Part shown: piece by piece, positions 8,645-18,255 of the stretch
Layout of the letters: each line of letters begins with the position of its first letter
Numbering within the stretch: the first letter of the stretch is position 1
Assembly: GCA_016715885.1 (NCBI GenBank)
Contig: JADJXL010000024.1
Location: forward strand, 62,001 to 126,000
Source of the DNA: Polyangiaceae bacterium
Lineage (GTDB): Bacteria; Myxococcota_A; Polyangia; Polyangiales; Polyangiaceae
Length of the DNA: 64,000 nt
Direction: 5' to 3'
Notes under the pieces: model-generated
The model's input: the letters and a program-made list of their open reading frames with translations, nothing else
What the model was told of the DNA's origin: nothing
Databases searched by the model: none
Program-made: the position numbers and the translations under genes

Positions 8645-10228
8645 TCAGTGACGTCCGACGTTCTCGTACACCGCAAATCGTCCGCTTTTGGCCAAGAGGC
8701 GCACGTTGTGCCGAGCTCCTGGAAAGCTGCTCGAAGGCTCTGTTTTTTCGGGCCAGAGAACCAAAAATAGATCGAACGACGACCCTACGTCGGCATATTT
8801 GAATGCAGTCGATGCGACATGCGGAAATAAGCTTGGAAGTGGTGCGCCGCGCCATTTGACAGGCGTGCTCTCGTTGACGAGACCGTCGCTCGTCGCGCCA
8901 CCTTTTTGCACTTGGTAATACGTGAGAAAATGCCAAAATGGACTCGCCTCGAAAGCGGGGTGCTCCTTTTGGTAAACCAAACACATCACTCGTTTGTCGG
9001 CAGGCATTGCCGCAATGACCGTATCGAGGTGCCGCGCTTGGCGATCGAAATCCGCCATGGCTTTTCCAAGTTTTGCGTGACCTGCGAGCATGACGGTCAG
9101 TGCGGGAATCAAAAGTGCAATGCGGATACCTCGAAGGTCGATGCTCGGCAATCCCAAGAGCAGCAAAAGCCCTGGAATGACGACGCGCCCGCCCGTTCCC
9201 CAATGATCGATGGGCTGTGAAATGTGGGAGGGAAGGAGAAAAAAAGCCGTCAAAAGGCCAATGCCCGCCGCTGCCATGGAAAAACTTCGGCGTACGCGAA
9301 TGGGACGCCGCGCGACGAATGCTGCGCATAAAAGAATCGTCGCCACCACGGCCACGAGCACGTATTCGTCCGTATCGCCACGAAGCACGTTGATCGACCA
9401 ATTCACGAGCTCCACCATGTTCGCCGTCACCGAGGAAAAGTGAGCCGCGAATGGTTTGCCGCTCGAAGAGCGCCGGGCCCATAGCAAGAAAATGGCGAGC
9501 GATGGAAGGACGAACAGCGAACGACGCAAAATCCGTAGCGGGCGCCATTCATGCGAAAAGAACACGATGGGCGCGGCGATGGCAAAACAAAGTGCCGCCA
9601 AACCATGCGTAAAATAAAGCAAAACGACGAATGCCGCCAAGGTCGCTTCGCGGCGTAAACTGGGAGCATCGAGATACCGCTTGAGAAGGCCGATGCCAAA
9701 GATGACGAGCGGTATCGATACCAGACTCGAAAAGAAGCCCAGCACGAATTGCCGATTGAAGATGAATGCAAATGCAAGGAGCGAGAGCCGTGGATCACGC
9801 CCGAAACCTCGAAGCGTATATGCCACGGAAAGCGGCAAGCTCGCGGCATACCCGAAGAGGACGATCTTGCCTGCATCGTGCAGCGAAACGACGTGAGAAA
9901 GCAGTCGCAAGAGCCCGTACGTGACGATGTACGGCGAATGCGTTTCTCGTGCGGCGTACGTTTGCCCGAGAACCGAATCCGTCCCAATTTCGCTCCAAAT
10001 CCGCACGATTGCGAGATGCGCGGGCATGTCCTGCATCGGCAGATATTTGAATGCAAAAATCGGATATAGATAAACAACCAAGAGGAGAACGAATACGATC
10101 GCAAAGAGCTTGTCCGCAAAGCCCAAGTCGTCACGCAAAAACGTGAGCGCCCACGCGTGAATCCGCGCCAAACTCGATTTTCTTCGCCCTCCATGCGCGA
10201 GAGTCGAAGCAGACGATGCACCATTCAT
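8645..10228 (-). CDS. Polytopic membrane protein, GT-C glycosyltransferase-like
   Basis: 527 residues from the ATG at 10228, which overlaps the TGA of the upstream lipoprotein gene as ATGA; this decides the start over the longer reading frame. The sequence has about ten hydrophobic segments (for example FAIVFVLLLVVYLYPIF and GLLTAFFLLP). After the first segment it reads YLPMQDMPAHLAIVRIW, an acidic loop-1 position as in GT-C (ArnT/PMT-like) transferases. A soluble C-terminal part of about 130 residues follows. It is probably a lipid-linked sugar transferase or related envelope enzyme, but no family was recognised with confidence. Confidence 0.6.
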   Translation of the reverse strand: MNGASSASTLAHGGRRKSSLARIHAWALTFLRDDLGFADKLFAIVFVLLLVVYLYPIFAFKYLPMQDMPAHLAIVRIWSEIGTDSVLGQTYAARETHSPYIVTYGLLRLLSHVVSLHDAGKIVLFGYAASLPLSVAYTLRGFGRDPRLSLLAFAFIFNRQFVLGFFSSLVSIPLVIFGIGLLKRYLDAPSLRREATLAAFVVLLYFTHGLAALCFAIAAPIVFFSHEWRPLRILRRSLFVLPSLAIFLLWARRSSSGKPFAAHFSSVTANMVELVNWSINVLRGDTDEYVLVAVVATILLCAAFVARRPIRVRRSFSMAAAGIGLLTAFFLLPSHISQPIDHWGTGGRVVIPGLLLLLGLPSIDLRGIRIALLIPALTVMLAGHAKLGKAMADFDRQARHLDTVIAAMPADKRVMCLVYQKEHPAFEASPFWHFLTYYQVQKGGATSDGLVNESTPVKWRGAPLPSLFPHVASTAFKYADVGSSFDLFLVLWPEKTEPSSSFPGARHNVRLLAKSGRFAVYENVGRH

Positions 10229-10899
10229 TCGACTTGATACAAGCAATAATCGGCGGAACACCCCTCGGTAATGCACGTCATCATGTTTCGTCGATTCCTG
10301 GACGTCACCGACGACACCAAAGCTTGGCATTCACGCATTTGCAGACGTCCCCCGCAAGCGCGAACGATGGGCGCGCACGCCGCCTGCGTGGAAGGCTCGA
10401 TGCACGCTTTCTGCAATGCCACGAGCCCACATTGATTCGCCAAATCGAAGTCGCAAACGGATTGCTTCCCCGACTTTGCCAAAATGCAATCGACGACTTG
10501 TTCGGCCACACGCGGGCGCAGCCCCCGCGCGAGCTTTCCGCACATGGCTTTCGTATCGGAAAAACTCTCGCAGTGCGGACCAGGTGCTCGGAGCGTTCCG
10601 CATCCCGTCGGCGGAGCGCCTCCCTCGTCACACGTTCCACCATCGTCGTCCGCTGCGGATGGCGGCCTATCGAGCGCGGCCAGCGCGTCGTCGTCTCCCG
10701 ACCCCATGACCGTCTGGCTCGACTTCACCGGTGCCGACGCGCCTGAAGATGCCGGCGCCCCATCGCCTTCTGCAGGAAGCGCAATGATGGGCGCAGCCAC
10801 GACGACTGGGCCGCTCGAAGACGACGCGGAGCTCGAACTGCATGCGCCGCCCGCAATGCTCGCCGTGAGAAGAAGAAACCGAGACCTGTCGATGTGCAT
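10225..10899 (-). CDS. Cys-rich lipoprotein
   Basis: 224 residues from ATG 10899 (MHIDRSRFLLLTASIAGGAC). The lipobox IAGGAC places the lipidated Cys at residue 20. It is followed by a Ser-rich and then Ala/Pro/acidic linker of about 90 residues. The C-terminal half is a compact domain with about ten Cys (for example CGTLRAPGPHCESF, CDFDLANQCGLVALQKAC, CAPIVRACGG, CITEGCSADYC), probably disulfide-bonded in the periplasm or on the outer surface. The frame extends upstream to 10941, but the signal sequence supports 10899. It is coupled by ATGA overlap to the membrane protein downstream, suggesting a joint envelope role. No known function was recognised. Confidence 0.7.
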   Translation of the reverse strand: MHIDRSRFLLLTASIAGGACSSSSASSSSGPVVVAAPIIALPAEGDGAPASSGASAPVKSSQTVMGSGDDDALAALDRPPSAADDDGGTCDEGGAPPTGCGTLRAPGPHCESFSDTKAMCGKLARGLRPRVAEQVVDCILAKSGKQSVCDFDLANQCGLVALQKACIEPSTQAACAPIVRACGGRLQMRECQALVSSVTSRNRRNMMTCITEGCSADYCLYQVE

Positions 10900-10996
10900 G
10901 ACACCCGCCGCCAATCGAGCACCGCACGGCGCCCGACGCAAGCAGATTGGAACCTCGAGCCGCCGTCAAGTAGCAGAAACATGTAGGTGCGAATCG

Positions 10997-12871
10997 TCAG
11001 AAGACCCGACGACCAAAGATACCCGCATTCCTTGGCCGCGGCACGAAAGGCACGATGAACGGGTGCTCACGATGCAGAGGCGGGTTCTTCGCGTTTGCCG
11101 CCGCGTGTTCGCGGAATACGACGACGTCTTCTTCGATGCTGCGGCCAAGACGCGGATCCTGGTCGAGACAATCCCGGAAAAGGTCGAGCCGGCAGGGCGC
11201 AACGAACGCGCGATCCACAATCGCCAAGTTGCATTCACCCTCGTATTCGAATCCCCGATCATTCACGTTGCAGCTACCCACCATCAGAAATTCGTCGTCG
11301 ACGATGAGCAGCTTGCCGTGGTTGTCTATCCGAAGATCGCAACGTTTTTCCCGACAATCCACGCCGGCAGAATGGAGTGCGTAGAGCTCGAAATCCGGGA
11401 GCGCGTCGCGAATGATATCAAAACAAACTCGATTCCATTGTCCGGTGATGGGACGATTGGCATGTGCCTCGTTGGTAATCACCAGCACCGACAATCGCGG
11501 GTTTTTCTGGACGGCTTCCGCAATGGCGCGACTCACGATGACCGAACGGAAGTATTGATCTTCGACATAGATGAGCCGTTTTGCGGCGGCAATGGCGCGC
11601 AGCCACACGTCCAAAATGCCTCGTTCTTCGAATGGCGCGGGCATCGTGCGAACCACCTGCACCGCGGACGAACCGACGGGAGCGCATTGCGGCGGTTTCG
11701 GTACTTTCGTCGAATGCTCCGCATGCTCCACCCCTTTTTCGATGAGACGATTCCAGCGCTGCCGAAAGTTGTCCTCGAGATGTGCAACGCTGGGGCCTTC
11801 GATGCGCGCCATGAAATCGTGTCGCGGCGGGTGATCCGCGCTTGCCAATGAGTCGAATACTCGTTTGCGATAAGCCCGCGGGCGTGAAAACCGACAACGA
11901 GCAGGGTCGAATATTCGATGGAGGCGCGTGTCCCAGTCGTTTTGCTTCAAATTCATGCCTCCGCAATATCCGATGCGTCCATCGATGACGACGGTCTTTT
12001 GATGGTAGGAACCGATGGGCAATCCGCCGAGGAGCAAATTGGGCAATTCGAGTCTTTCATCGAACACGGGCACCGGCGTCGGGTTTTTCTCGGACAATAC
12101 CTCGAAAAAGTCGTCACCCATCCCCGCCACTGCAAACGTTTCACGCGGCATTGGCAAAAGCGGAGGATCCCAAAGGAGGAGCTGCACGAGCACGCCGTCC
12201 GCTGCACGTTGCCCGAGCATGCGATGAATCGTGTACGGCACCCGTGCAGCCGGATCGGCCAGCGGGTCCGGACGCAAAAGCTCCATTCTCGGATCGTACA
12301 CCCACGTTGCAATTCGAATGGATTGCTCGGCCTTTTCAATGGTACGCGCAACCGCCCCCCACCCCTCCTCACCATCGACGAGCAGCTCCACACGGTTACC
12401 AAGCGTCGGCGGAAATCCGATATGTGTGAACCAACGATAGTCGAGAATCACGTCAATCAATTGACGCTCGGCATCCGCCGATACGAGGTGGACTCCGCGC
12501 CTTCGTTCCACCTCGTGCCCCGATGCAGCATGTGCGTGCGAAGGGGCAGGTAAAAATTCTCGAACGACCTGGCACTTTCGTTCGGATGGTGAAATATGTA
12601 GAATTCCTCGATAGGTTTCGCAATCGAAGGCTTTTTTGTGATCTTCGACTTGGATTTCGTATTCGCCACGCTGCGTCAGGCGAAATCGGTGCGTTCCCGC
12701 CCCAATCTCGCGGCCATGAAGCGTCCCGGAAGGTCCGACGACCCGGACAAATGCCCCCTGGACAGCCGCTCCGTGCGGCGTCTGAACGCGCAGTTCGAAA
12801 TCAATGGTCGTTCGCCCCACCTGGAACGTGTAAAGCCAACCGAGCAGGCTCGAAAGCCCTCGGCGTCGCAA
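10997..12871 (-). CDS. Phospholipase D-family protein with two HKD motifs
   Basis: 624 residues. Two HxKxxxxD motifs are present: SYHQKTVVIDG (H290, K292, D297) and DNHGKLLIVDD (H518, K520, D525), each followed by the GG/GS-N element (CGGMN, GSCNVND). This bilobed arrangement is that of phospholipase D, cardiolipin synthase and related phosphodiesterases. The N-terminal ~100 residues form a separate all-beta-looking domain (FELRVQTPHGAAVQGAFVRV) similar in feel to carboxypeptidase-regulatory or Ig-like modules. There is no clear signal peptide. Lipid or nucleic-acid phosphodiester chemistry is likely; the exact substrate is unknown. It is divergent from the EAL gene. Confidence 0.88.
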   Translation of the reverse strand: MRRRGLSSLLGWLYTFQVGRTTIDFELRVQTPHGAAVQGAFVRVVGPSGTLHGREIGAGTHRFRLTQRGEYEIQVEDHKKAFDCETYRGILHISPSERKCQVVREFLPAPSHAHAASGHEVERRRGVHLVSADAERQLIDVILDYRWFTHIGFPPTLGNRVELLVDGEEGWGAVARTIEKAEQSIRIATWVYDPRMELLRPDPLADPAARVPYTIHRMLGQRAADGVLVQLLLWDPPLLPMPRETFAVAGMGDDFFEVLSEKNPTPVPVFDERLELPNLLLGGLPIGSYHQKTVVIDGRIGYCGGMNLKQNDWDTRLHRIFDPARCRFSRPRAYRKRVFDSLASADHPPRHDFMARIEGPSVAHLEDNFRQRWNRLIEKGVEHAEHSTKVPKPPQCAPVGSSAVQVVRTMPAPFEERGILDVWLRAIAAAKRLIYVEDQYFRSVIVSRAIAEAVQKNPRLSVLVITNEAHANRPITGQWNRVCFDIIRDALPDFELYALHSAGVDCREKRCDLRIDNHGKLLIVDDEFLMVGSCNVNDRGFEYEGECNLAIVDRAFVAPCRLDLFRDCLDQDPRLGRSIEEDVVVFREHAAANAKNPPLHREHPFIVPFVPRPRNAGIFGRRVF

Positions 12872-12987
12872 AGCGGCTACATCTGCGAAATACGTTTCAC
12901 ACCATTTGCGGGTGGAAACTAGAATCGAAGGAATGGCTTCAAGCGCCGCCGACTTTGTATTATGAAGAGAAGAGGAGATTGCGAAAA

Positions 12988-14271
12988 ATGAAGGCGAGCG
13001 ATCACAGCGCGGGGGCGCAACAATTGGACGTCCCCGGCACGATCCCGCCTGGTTCCGGGGCGGTCGCCAAGTCGGGCACGTGGCTCGATGATCTCTTGCA
13101 GAGCGATCATCTGCACGTCGCGTTTCAGCCCATCATCAACCTCCATACGGCGGAAATCATCGGGCGCGAAGTCCTGGGACGCATCGGTCCCGGCGCCGTC
13201 GATGCGCGAGCGCATGGGGTAAACGGTCCCGCGGCGCTCATCGAGATTGCGCACGCCCAGGGAAAACTGCTTGCGCTGGATCATCGTTTTCGCGAGATCG
13301 GCATCCAAACGTTTGCCCGTGCAGGTGCAGATGGAACGTTTTTCCTGAACATCGATCCCCGTGTGATCGACGATCCGGCTTTCAGCGCAGGTTTTACCCG
13401 ACACGTGCTCGAGGAACACGGCGTCGCGCCAACTCGCATCGTCCTCGAGCTGACCGAGAGCGGCGCGGTGCTCGACAGCGAACGGCTCGAGCGAATCGTT
13501 CGACACTACACCGACCAAGGTTTTCGAATTGCGCTCGACGACGTGGGCGCCGGGTATGCGTCGCTTTCTGCCCTTTTGCGCGTAAGACCGCACTATTTGA
13601 AGATTGACAAGAATCTCGTGCGGCATGTGGCCATCGATCCGATGCGCATGCACCTTCTGCGCGCAATCGCGGACTTTGGAGCTCGCGCAGGAATGCAGGT
13701 GATCGCGGAGGGGATCGAAGACGAACAAGATCTCGCGGCGCTCGTCGCGTGCAACATCGAGTTTGGCCAAGGCTACTTTTTTGCGCGACCAACGCCCGAG
13801 CTCGGGGGTTTGCCGCCGCACGTGCAAGAAACGGTAAAAGGCATCGCGCAGACGACGAGTCGGACGAGCTTCCCAACGCGAACGCTGGGTACCATCGCGC
13901 AATCCCACCCCGCGATGCACCAGAGCATGGTGACGGAAGAAGTTGCGAGTTTGCTTCGACGCAAGGTTTCGTACACGGCTCTGGCGGTCGTCGATTCTCA
14001 CGGACGAGCCATCGGCCTTTTGTCGCGCGAGCGACTGTTTGCGGAAATGGCACACGCACATCGAGGCGGCCGGCGCGCGTCGGAATTGATGGATCCGCAT
14101 CCACTGCGGCTCGACGCGAACACGAGCATCGAAGTGGCGGTGCGCCTTGCAGGATCGCGTGACGAATCACGCGCGTACGACCCGGTGATCGTCGAGCAGG
14201 CGGGGCATTATTTGGGCATGGTTTCGATTCCGGCTCTCATGCGCGCCCTCGCTGACGGGCATCTGGTTTGA
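12988..14271 (+). CDS. EAL-domain c-di-GMP phosphodiesterase with C-terminal CBS-like pair
   Basis: 427 residues. The start at 12988 is chosen because AGAGGAGA lies just upstream and the EAL domain begins soon after; the frame is open back to 12523 only by chance. The EAL catalytic set is complete: EVL in place of EAL (61-63), Asn121, Glu154, the DD pair at 184-185 (ALDDVGAGYASL), Lys205, Glu241 and Gln261. It should hydrolyse c-di-GMP. Residues from about 290 to the end contain two CBS-like halves (YTALAVVDSHGRAIGLLS and YDPVIVEQAGHYLGMV), a likely nucleotide or ligand sensor. No GGDEF domain, signal peptide or membrane segment is seen. Confidence 0.88.
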   Translation: MKASDHSAGAQQLDVPGTIPPGSGAVAKSGTWLDDLLQSDHLHVAFQPIINLHTAEIIGREVLGRIGPGAVDARAHGVNGPAALIEIAHAQGKLLALDHRFREIGIQTFARAGADGTFFLNIDPRVIDDPAFSAGFTRHVLEEHGVAPTRIVLELTESGAVLDSERLERIVRHYTDQGFRIALDDVGAGYASLSALLRVRPHYLKIDKNLVRHVAIDPMRMHLLRAIADFGARAGMQVIAEGIEDEQDLAALVACNIEFGQGYFFARPTPELGGLPPHVQETVKGIAQTTSRTSFPTRTLGTIAQSHPAMHQSMVTEEVASLLRRKVSYTALAVVDSHGRAIGLLSRERLFAEMAHAHRGGRRASELMDPHPLRLDANTSIEVAVRLAGSRDESRAYDPVIVEQAGHYLGMVSIPALMRALADGHLV

Positions 14272-14290
14272 AGCCAGGCCTGGATTTGGA

Positions 14291-14421
14291 CGCTCGCTTC
14301 GCGCGCGTGGGACGCGCGCTGCGCGAGGCCTAGTTTACGATGGGGGGGCCGAGGCTCGCCTCCCGGTGTTTTTGCGCTTCGCACAAAAACAGGGCGAGGC
14401 TCGGCCCCCCCATACCCCCCG
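14291..14421. repeat. Dispersed hairpin repeat, copy 1
   Basis: About 131 bases that recur at 58322-58453. The core is a perfect 20-base inverted repeat, 14341-14360 with 14393-14412 (TGGGGGGGCCGAGGCTCGCC and its complement), around a 32-base loop that itself folds (GTTTTTG/CAAAAAC). An upstream segment, GCGCGCGT-GGG-ACGCGCGC, is a second small palindrome. It sits between the convergent 3' ends of the EAL gene and the helicase-nuclease gene. It could be a REP/MITE-like element or a strong transcript-end hairpin. Confidence 0.8.
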
Positions 14422-14434
14422 AATCAACCTTATT

Positions 14435-17400
14435 TCAAACTGAAGCCTCGGGGCCATAACACGCTCCGACAAACCCGCATCGAAGCTTGCGACAGCGATC
14501 GAGCGGCACCGGATCGAATCGATCAGCCCAGCGCGATTCGGCAAATCGTTCGCCCAAATCCGCAAGATGCTGGCAAAAAGCGTCGTGCTCCGCGTCGGAA
14601 ATCGTGCCGTCAGCGCCCTGCGCCTCCAAAAAGACGGGCTCCGCCGACGATCCTGCCAAAAACAGCACACCCGCGCGAATACGCCGTTCAGGCTCCCGAC
14701 GTACCATGCTCAACGCATACGCATGAAGCTGAAATGCGTAGCCACTCAGATCCGACCGCGGCCGCGACAGCTTGTAGTCGATGACGTCAACCGTTCCATC
14801 TGGACGGAACACGACGAAATCAACGGCACCACGCAGGCCAAGCACGCGTGGTGAACCATCGGGCGCCGGGGACAAACCGATCGTCAAAACGAACGGCTCC
14901 TCACGCAGCAAGCGCAAGCCTTGTGCACGAATCGTCCGCGCGTACGGACCATCCAAAAATCGCGCGATTCCTTCGGCAATACGTGACGCTTCGGGTACGT
15001 CCGGGCGCAATCCTGCCAGCGCAAGCCGCCGCGCCACGTCCGCCGTATCCGTCGGTTTGCCGAACGCTTCTCGCGGCCATCGCTCGAGCACTCCGTGGGC
15101 CGCGAGACCTCGAATGCGCGGGTCGAGATCGACAGGTTCGAGCACCGGTACGTCCGTGGACAAACCATCCGCTGGAGGCGCGCCGGGCAAGTCCACCCAC
15201 CCTGTGCTCAAGGGTTCGTCGAAGCCGAGCAGTTGGCGCAGACGGAAACGCCGCGGGCACCCTTGAAAAAGCGACAAGGGCGTCGTGGCGATGGCAATCG
15301 TGCGCGTGGGAGGTTCTTCGGGCCAATGAGGCGCCGGGCCCGTCAGCGTCGCGATACCGCGCCGAGGGTCACGCGGCTGCGCGTCCGGATCGGCGAGCAA
15401 GTCCGATGCGCGGAGATTCGTGGTGATGGCCCCCTTGATCTGCGAGTCGGACAAACCCAGCTCGAGCGATTCGAACGCCGAACCTCCCTTCGAGCGACGG
15501 CTGCCCTCCGCGGGCTTTGGCACGCCGACGAGCGCGAGCATTCGTTTGGGGCGCGTCAATGCGACGTAGGTAAGGCGCTGTCGTTCGGACAATTCCCGTG
15601 CACGGTTCGTCGCGTCGGCGAGCCGCAAAGCGGCAGTACGAAGCGTCTCCCGCGCCGGAATCTCGCCCGCTTCGAGCGTCTCGAGCGCCGACTCCGACAG
15701 CGGATCCGGTCGCGTCGACGAGTGTCTAAGCACGAGCGTCGGTTTGTCCCCGCCAATCGACGCAATTTGTACGCCCATGGGCCGCGGCGAAATCCCAGCA
15801 TCCAGGTCGACGACGATAACCACGGGAAAGTCGAGGCCCTTGCTTGCGTGAATGGTCAGCAGACGAACCGCGTCCTCTTCTTCGGCAAACGTCGCGTCTT
15901 CTCGATCGTCCGTATCTTCGCGCATTCGCCGGTCGAGCCATCGGACAAACCCCGGCAACGTGCCGCCGCGACGACGCGCCACACCGAGCAACCGATCGAC
16001 GTTGCCAATGCGCATTTCAGGGCGAGGCATCGCGGCGAACACGCGATCGAGGTCGAACGCCGAAACGGCCGCTCGAATGGCTTCCCCGGATGCAGTCGCA
16101 TGGCCGCGCGTCGCAATTCGACAAACCGCCGCACGAAGTCTTCGAGCCGCGTTCTGTCCGCAGGCCCGAGGTGCGGCCAACCAGGATGCGACGGCAACAG
16201 GCGCGGTGCGTCCGAACGCTCGAGCGGCAGCGACAAACCAAGCCCCGGAACGGCGAGCCACGCGAGCCCCGTATCGGACAAACCTACCGCGGGCCCACGC
16301 AGCACGGTCGCGAGCGCAAGCCTGTCGCGCCTGTCGACGAGCAGCCGCAAAACAGCCGCAACGTCGCGCACTTCCGCGGTGTCGTACAACGCGCGGCCCG
16401 CGACGACGTGCGGTATGTCGAGCCGCGCGAGCGCAAGCTCGAGAAGCGGCAACGTGCGACGCCGGCGCGCAAGAATCGCGATGTCACGAAACGCGCACGC
16501 CCCCGAACGGACTTGCTTGGACGTGAAAGCGGCCGCGACAAACGCCTCGCGCATCGATCGCGTCGCACCTCGCACCACGGGTTCCGCATCCGGAGGGCAT
16601 CCCCCGTCGTCCTCGATGAGGACCACGTCCCCTTGATCCGCCGCCGAAGCGATGGGAACCAAGTGATCCGCCGGTCCATACACGACCTCGAAATCGCGCG
16701 GATGCTCGCCACTTTCAGCTCGAAAATCATGTGCGGAGAACGCATTGACGAACGAGAGGATGTTCCCGCCGCTACGCCGGCTTTCGCGCAATGCCACGAG
16801 GTCCGCTCGAGCGATCGGCGCGCAAATCTCGGGCGCAAGCGCGAGCGCTCGTTGCGCCAAAGGTCCACAAAGCTCGCCCGTGATGCGCGAGAAAACGGCC
16901 ACGTCCGCGCCGCGAAATCCATAAATGGATTGTTTTCGATCGCCGACGAGAAATAGACCGCTCGCCTTCAATTCATCGGCAACCGGCGCCCGCCCCGATA
17001 CGCGTCCACTGTCCTGGCGTTCGCGCAAAAGATACACGATGTCCCGCTGCGCACGGCTCGTATCCTGAAATTCGTCCACGAGCAGTGCATCGATGGAATC
17101 ACGCACCGAAGCCGCCACCTCTGGTCGATCGCGCAATCCATCCCGCGCAATGCGCAGCATGTCACCGAATCCGAGCACGCCTTCGCGCCGCCTCATTGCA
17201 GCCAGGCGCGCCCGCGCATCTTCGAGCAGCCCCACAATGGCCCGCTCACGCACCGACAATTGCAGCCCTTCGCGCAAAAGCGCAATCACGCCCGACGCGC
17301 GATCGGCATTCGAAGTGCCCGCGAACTGCTCGCGAAATGCACCAAATGCCTTGTCCGCATCGCTGGTTTTTCCTCGCAGCGATACCTCGAAAAACGCGCG

Positions 17401-18255
17401 AAGCTGCCCTTCTGTCCCCGACGGCAAAAGAACGGACGGATCCGCGGCAGAAAGCGCCGTAGCAAGCGCATCCGCCGCGTCCTTGGTGCGCACACCACCA
17501 TCGCGGCAAAGCTTTACCATTTCGTCGATCGAACGACGCAAATCCCGCGCGCCTTCCGCGTGCTCCGCAAGCAGCAATTCGGACGGCAACAGCCCTTCCT
17601 CGTCGAGCCTGTCGCACAGGCGCGCCACTTGCCTGCGCGCGCCCCAAACGCCTCCCGCTGCCGCTACGAGCGCCCTTGCCGCATCCGCGCGCTGTCCACC
17701 CGCTTCGAGCGCCGCGCCGAGCGCCTCGTCGACGGCCAAGTCCGCAAACGCCTGCGCTTCGTCTTCGTCCACCACGCGAGCTTCCGGATCGACGCCGAGC
17801 ACCAAGGCGTGCGTCCGGACAACCTGCTGCGCCAAACCGTGCAGCGTGTCGATACGCGCTCCCGCCGCACGGCTGAGCGCATCCGCAGCTCGCCGCCGAA
17901 TTTCCGGCAAAGCTGGCGGATCCCGCAAAACGGCGCGCCGCGCAGCAATGACCTCGGCAAGCTCGGGAGGTTTGTCCTGCTCATCCCACGACGCGATACC
18001 CGTGAGCGCCGCCTGCACGCGGGCCGCAATTTCTTGCGCCGCTGCGCGGGAAAACGTCGTCGCGACAATCCGCTCGGGCGAGATTGGCTCCAGCGGTTCG
18101 TCCCCGGATTGCCCCATCGACGTCAAACCGAGCGAAAGCAGCACGTACAGCGCCGTCAGCCGGTACGTCTTGCCCGTACCCGCACTCGCCGCAACGACGA
18201 TGTTGCGACGAAATGCGTACAAAAGCGCATCTTCGGGCGGCAAAACAAAACTCAT
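14435..18255 (-). CDS. addA: AddA/RecB-type UvrD helicase-nuclease subunit (one-base frameshift)
   Basis: Start ATG 18255, preceded by GAGGAGG and overlapping the stop of the upstream subunit as ATGA. The N-terminal helicase shows AASAGTGKT (Walker A), LLVDEFQDT (Walker B) and LVGDRKQSIYGFRGAD; the C-terminal half has LLTIHASKGLDFPVV and YVALTRPKRML, then a PD-(D/E)XK nuclease with AVDFVVFRPDG and DVIDYKLSR. The two halves are in different frames. Near 16083-16086 a run of four C needs a fifth, which restores RLHPGEAIRAAVSAFD. The corrected protein is about 1270 residues, close to AddA. With the upstream nuclease it should form an ATP-driven double-strand-break resection complex feeding RecA. 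Assembly error is the likeliest reason for the break. Confidence 0.85.

Noticed and set aside
12523..12987. 155-residue N-terminal extension of the EAL protein
   Set aside because: It is antisense to the phospholipase D gene, has no domain pattern, and a good ribosome-binding site precedes the ATG at 12988.
15095..16636. 513-codon plus-strand ORF
   Set aside because: Extremely Arg-rich shadow of addA, including the frameshift region.
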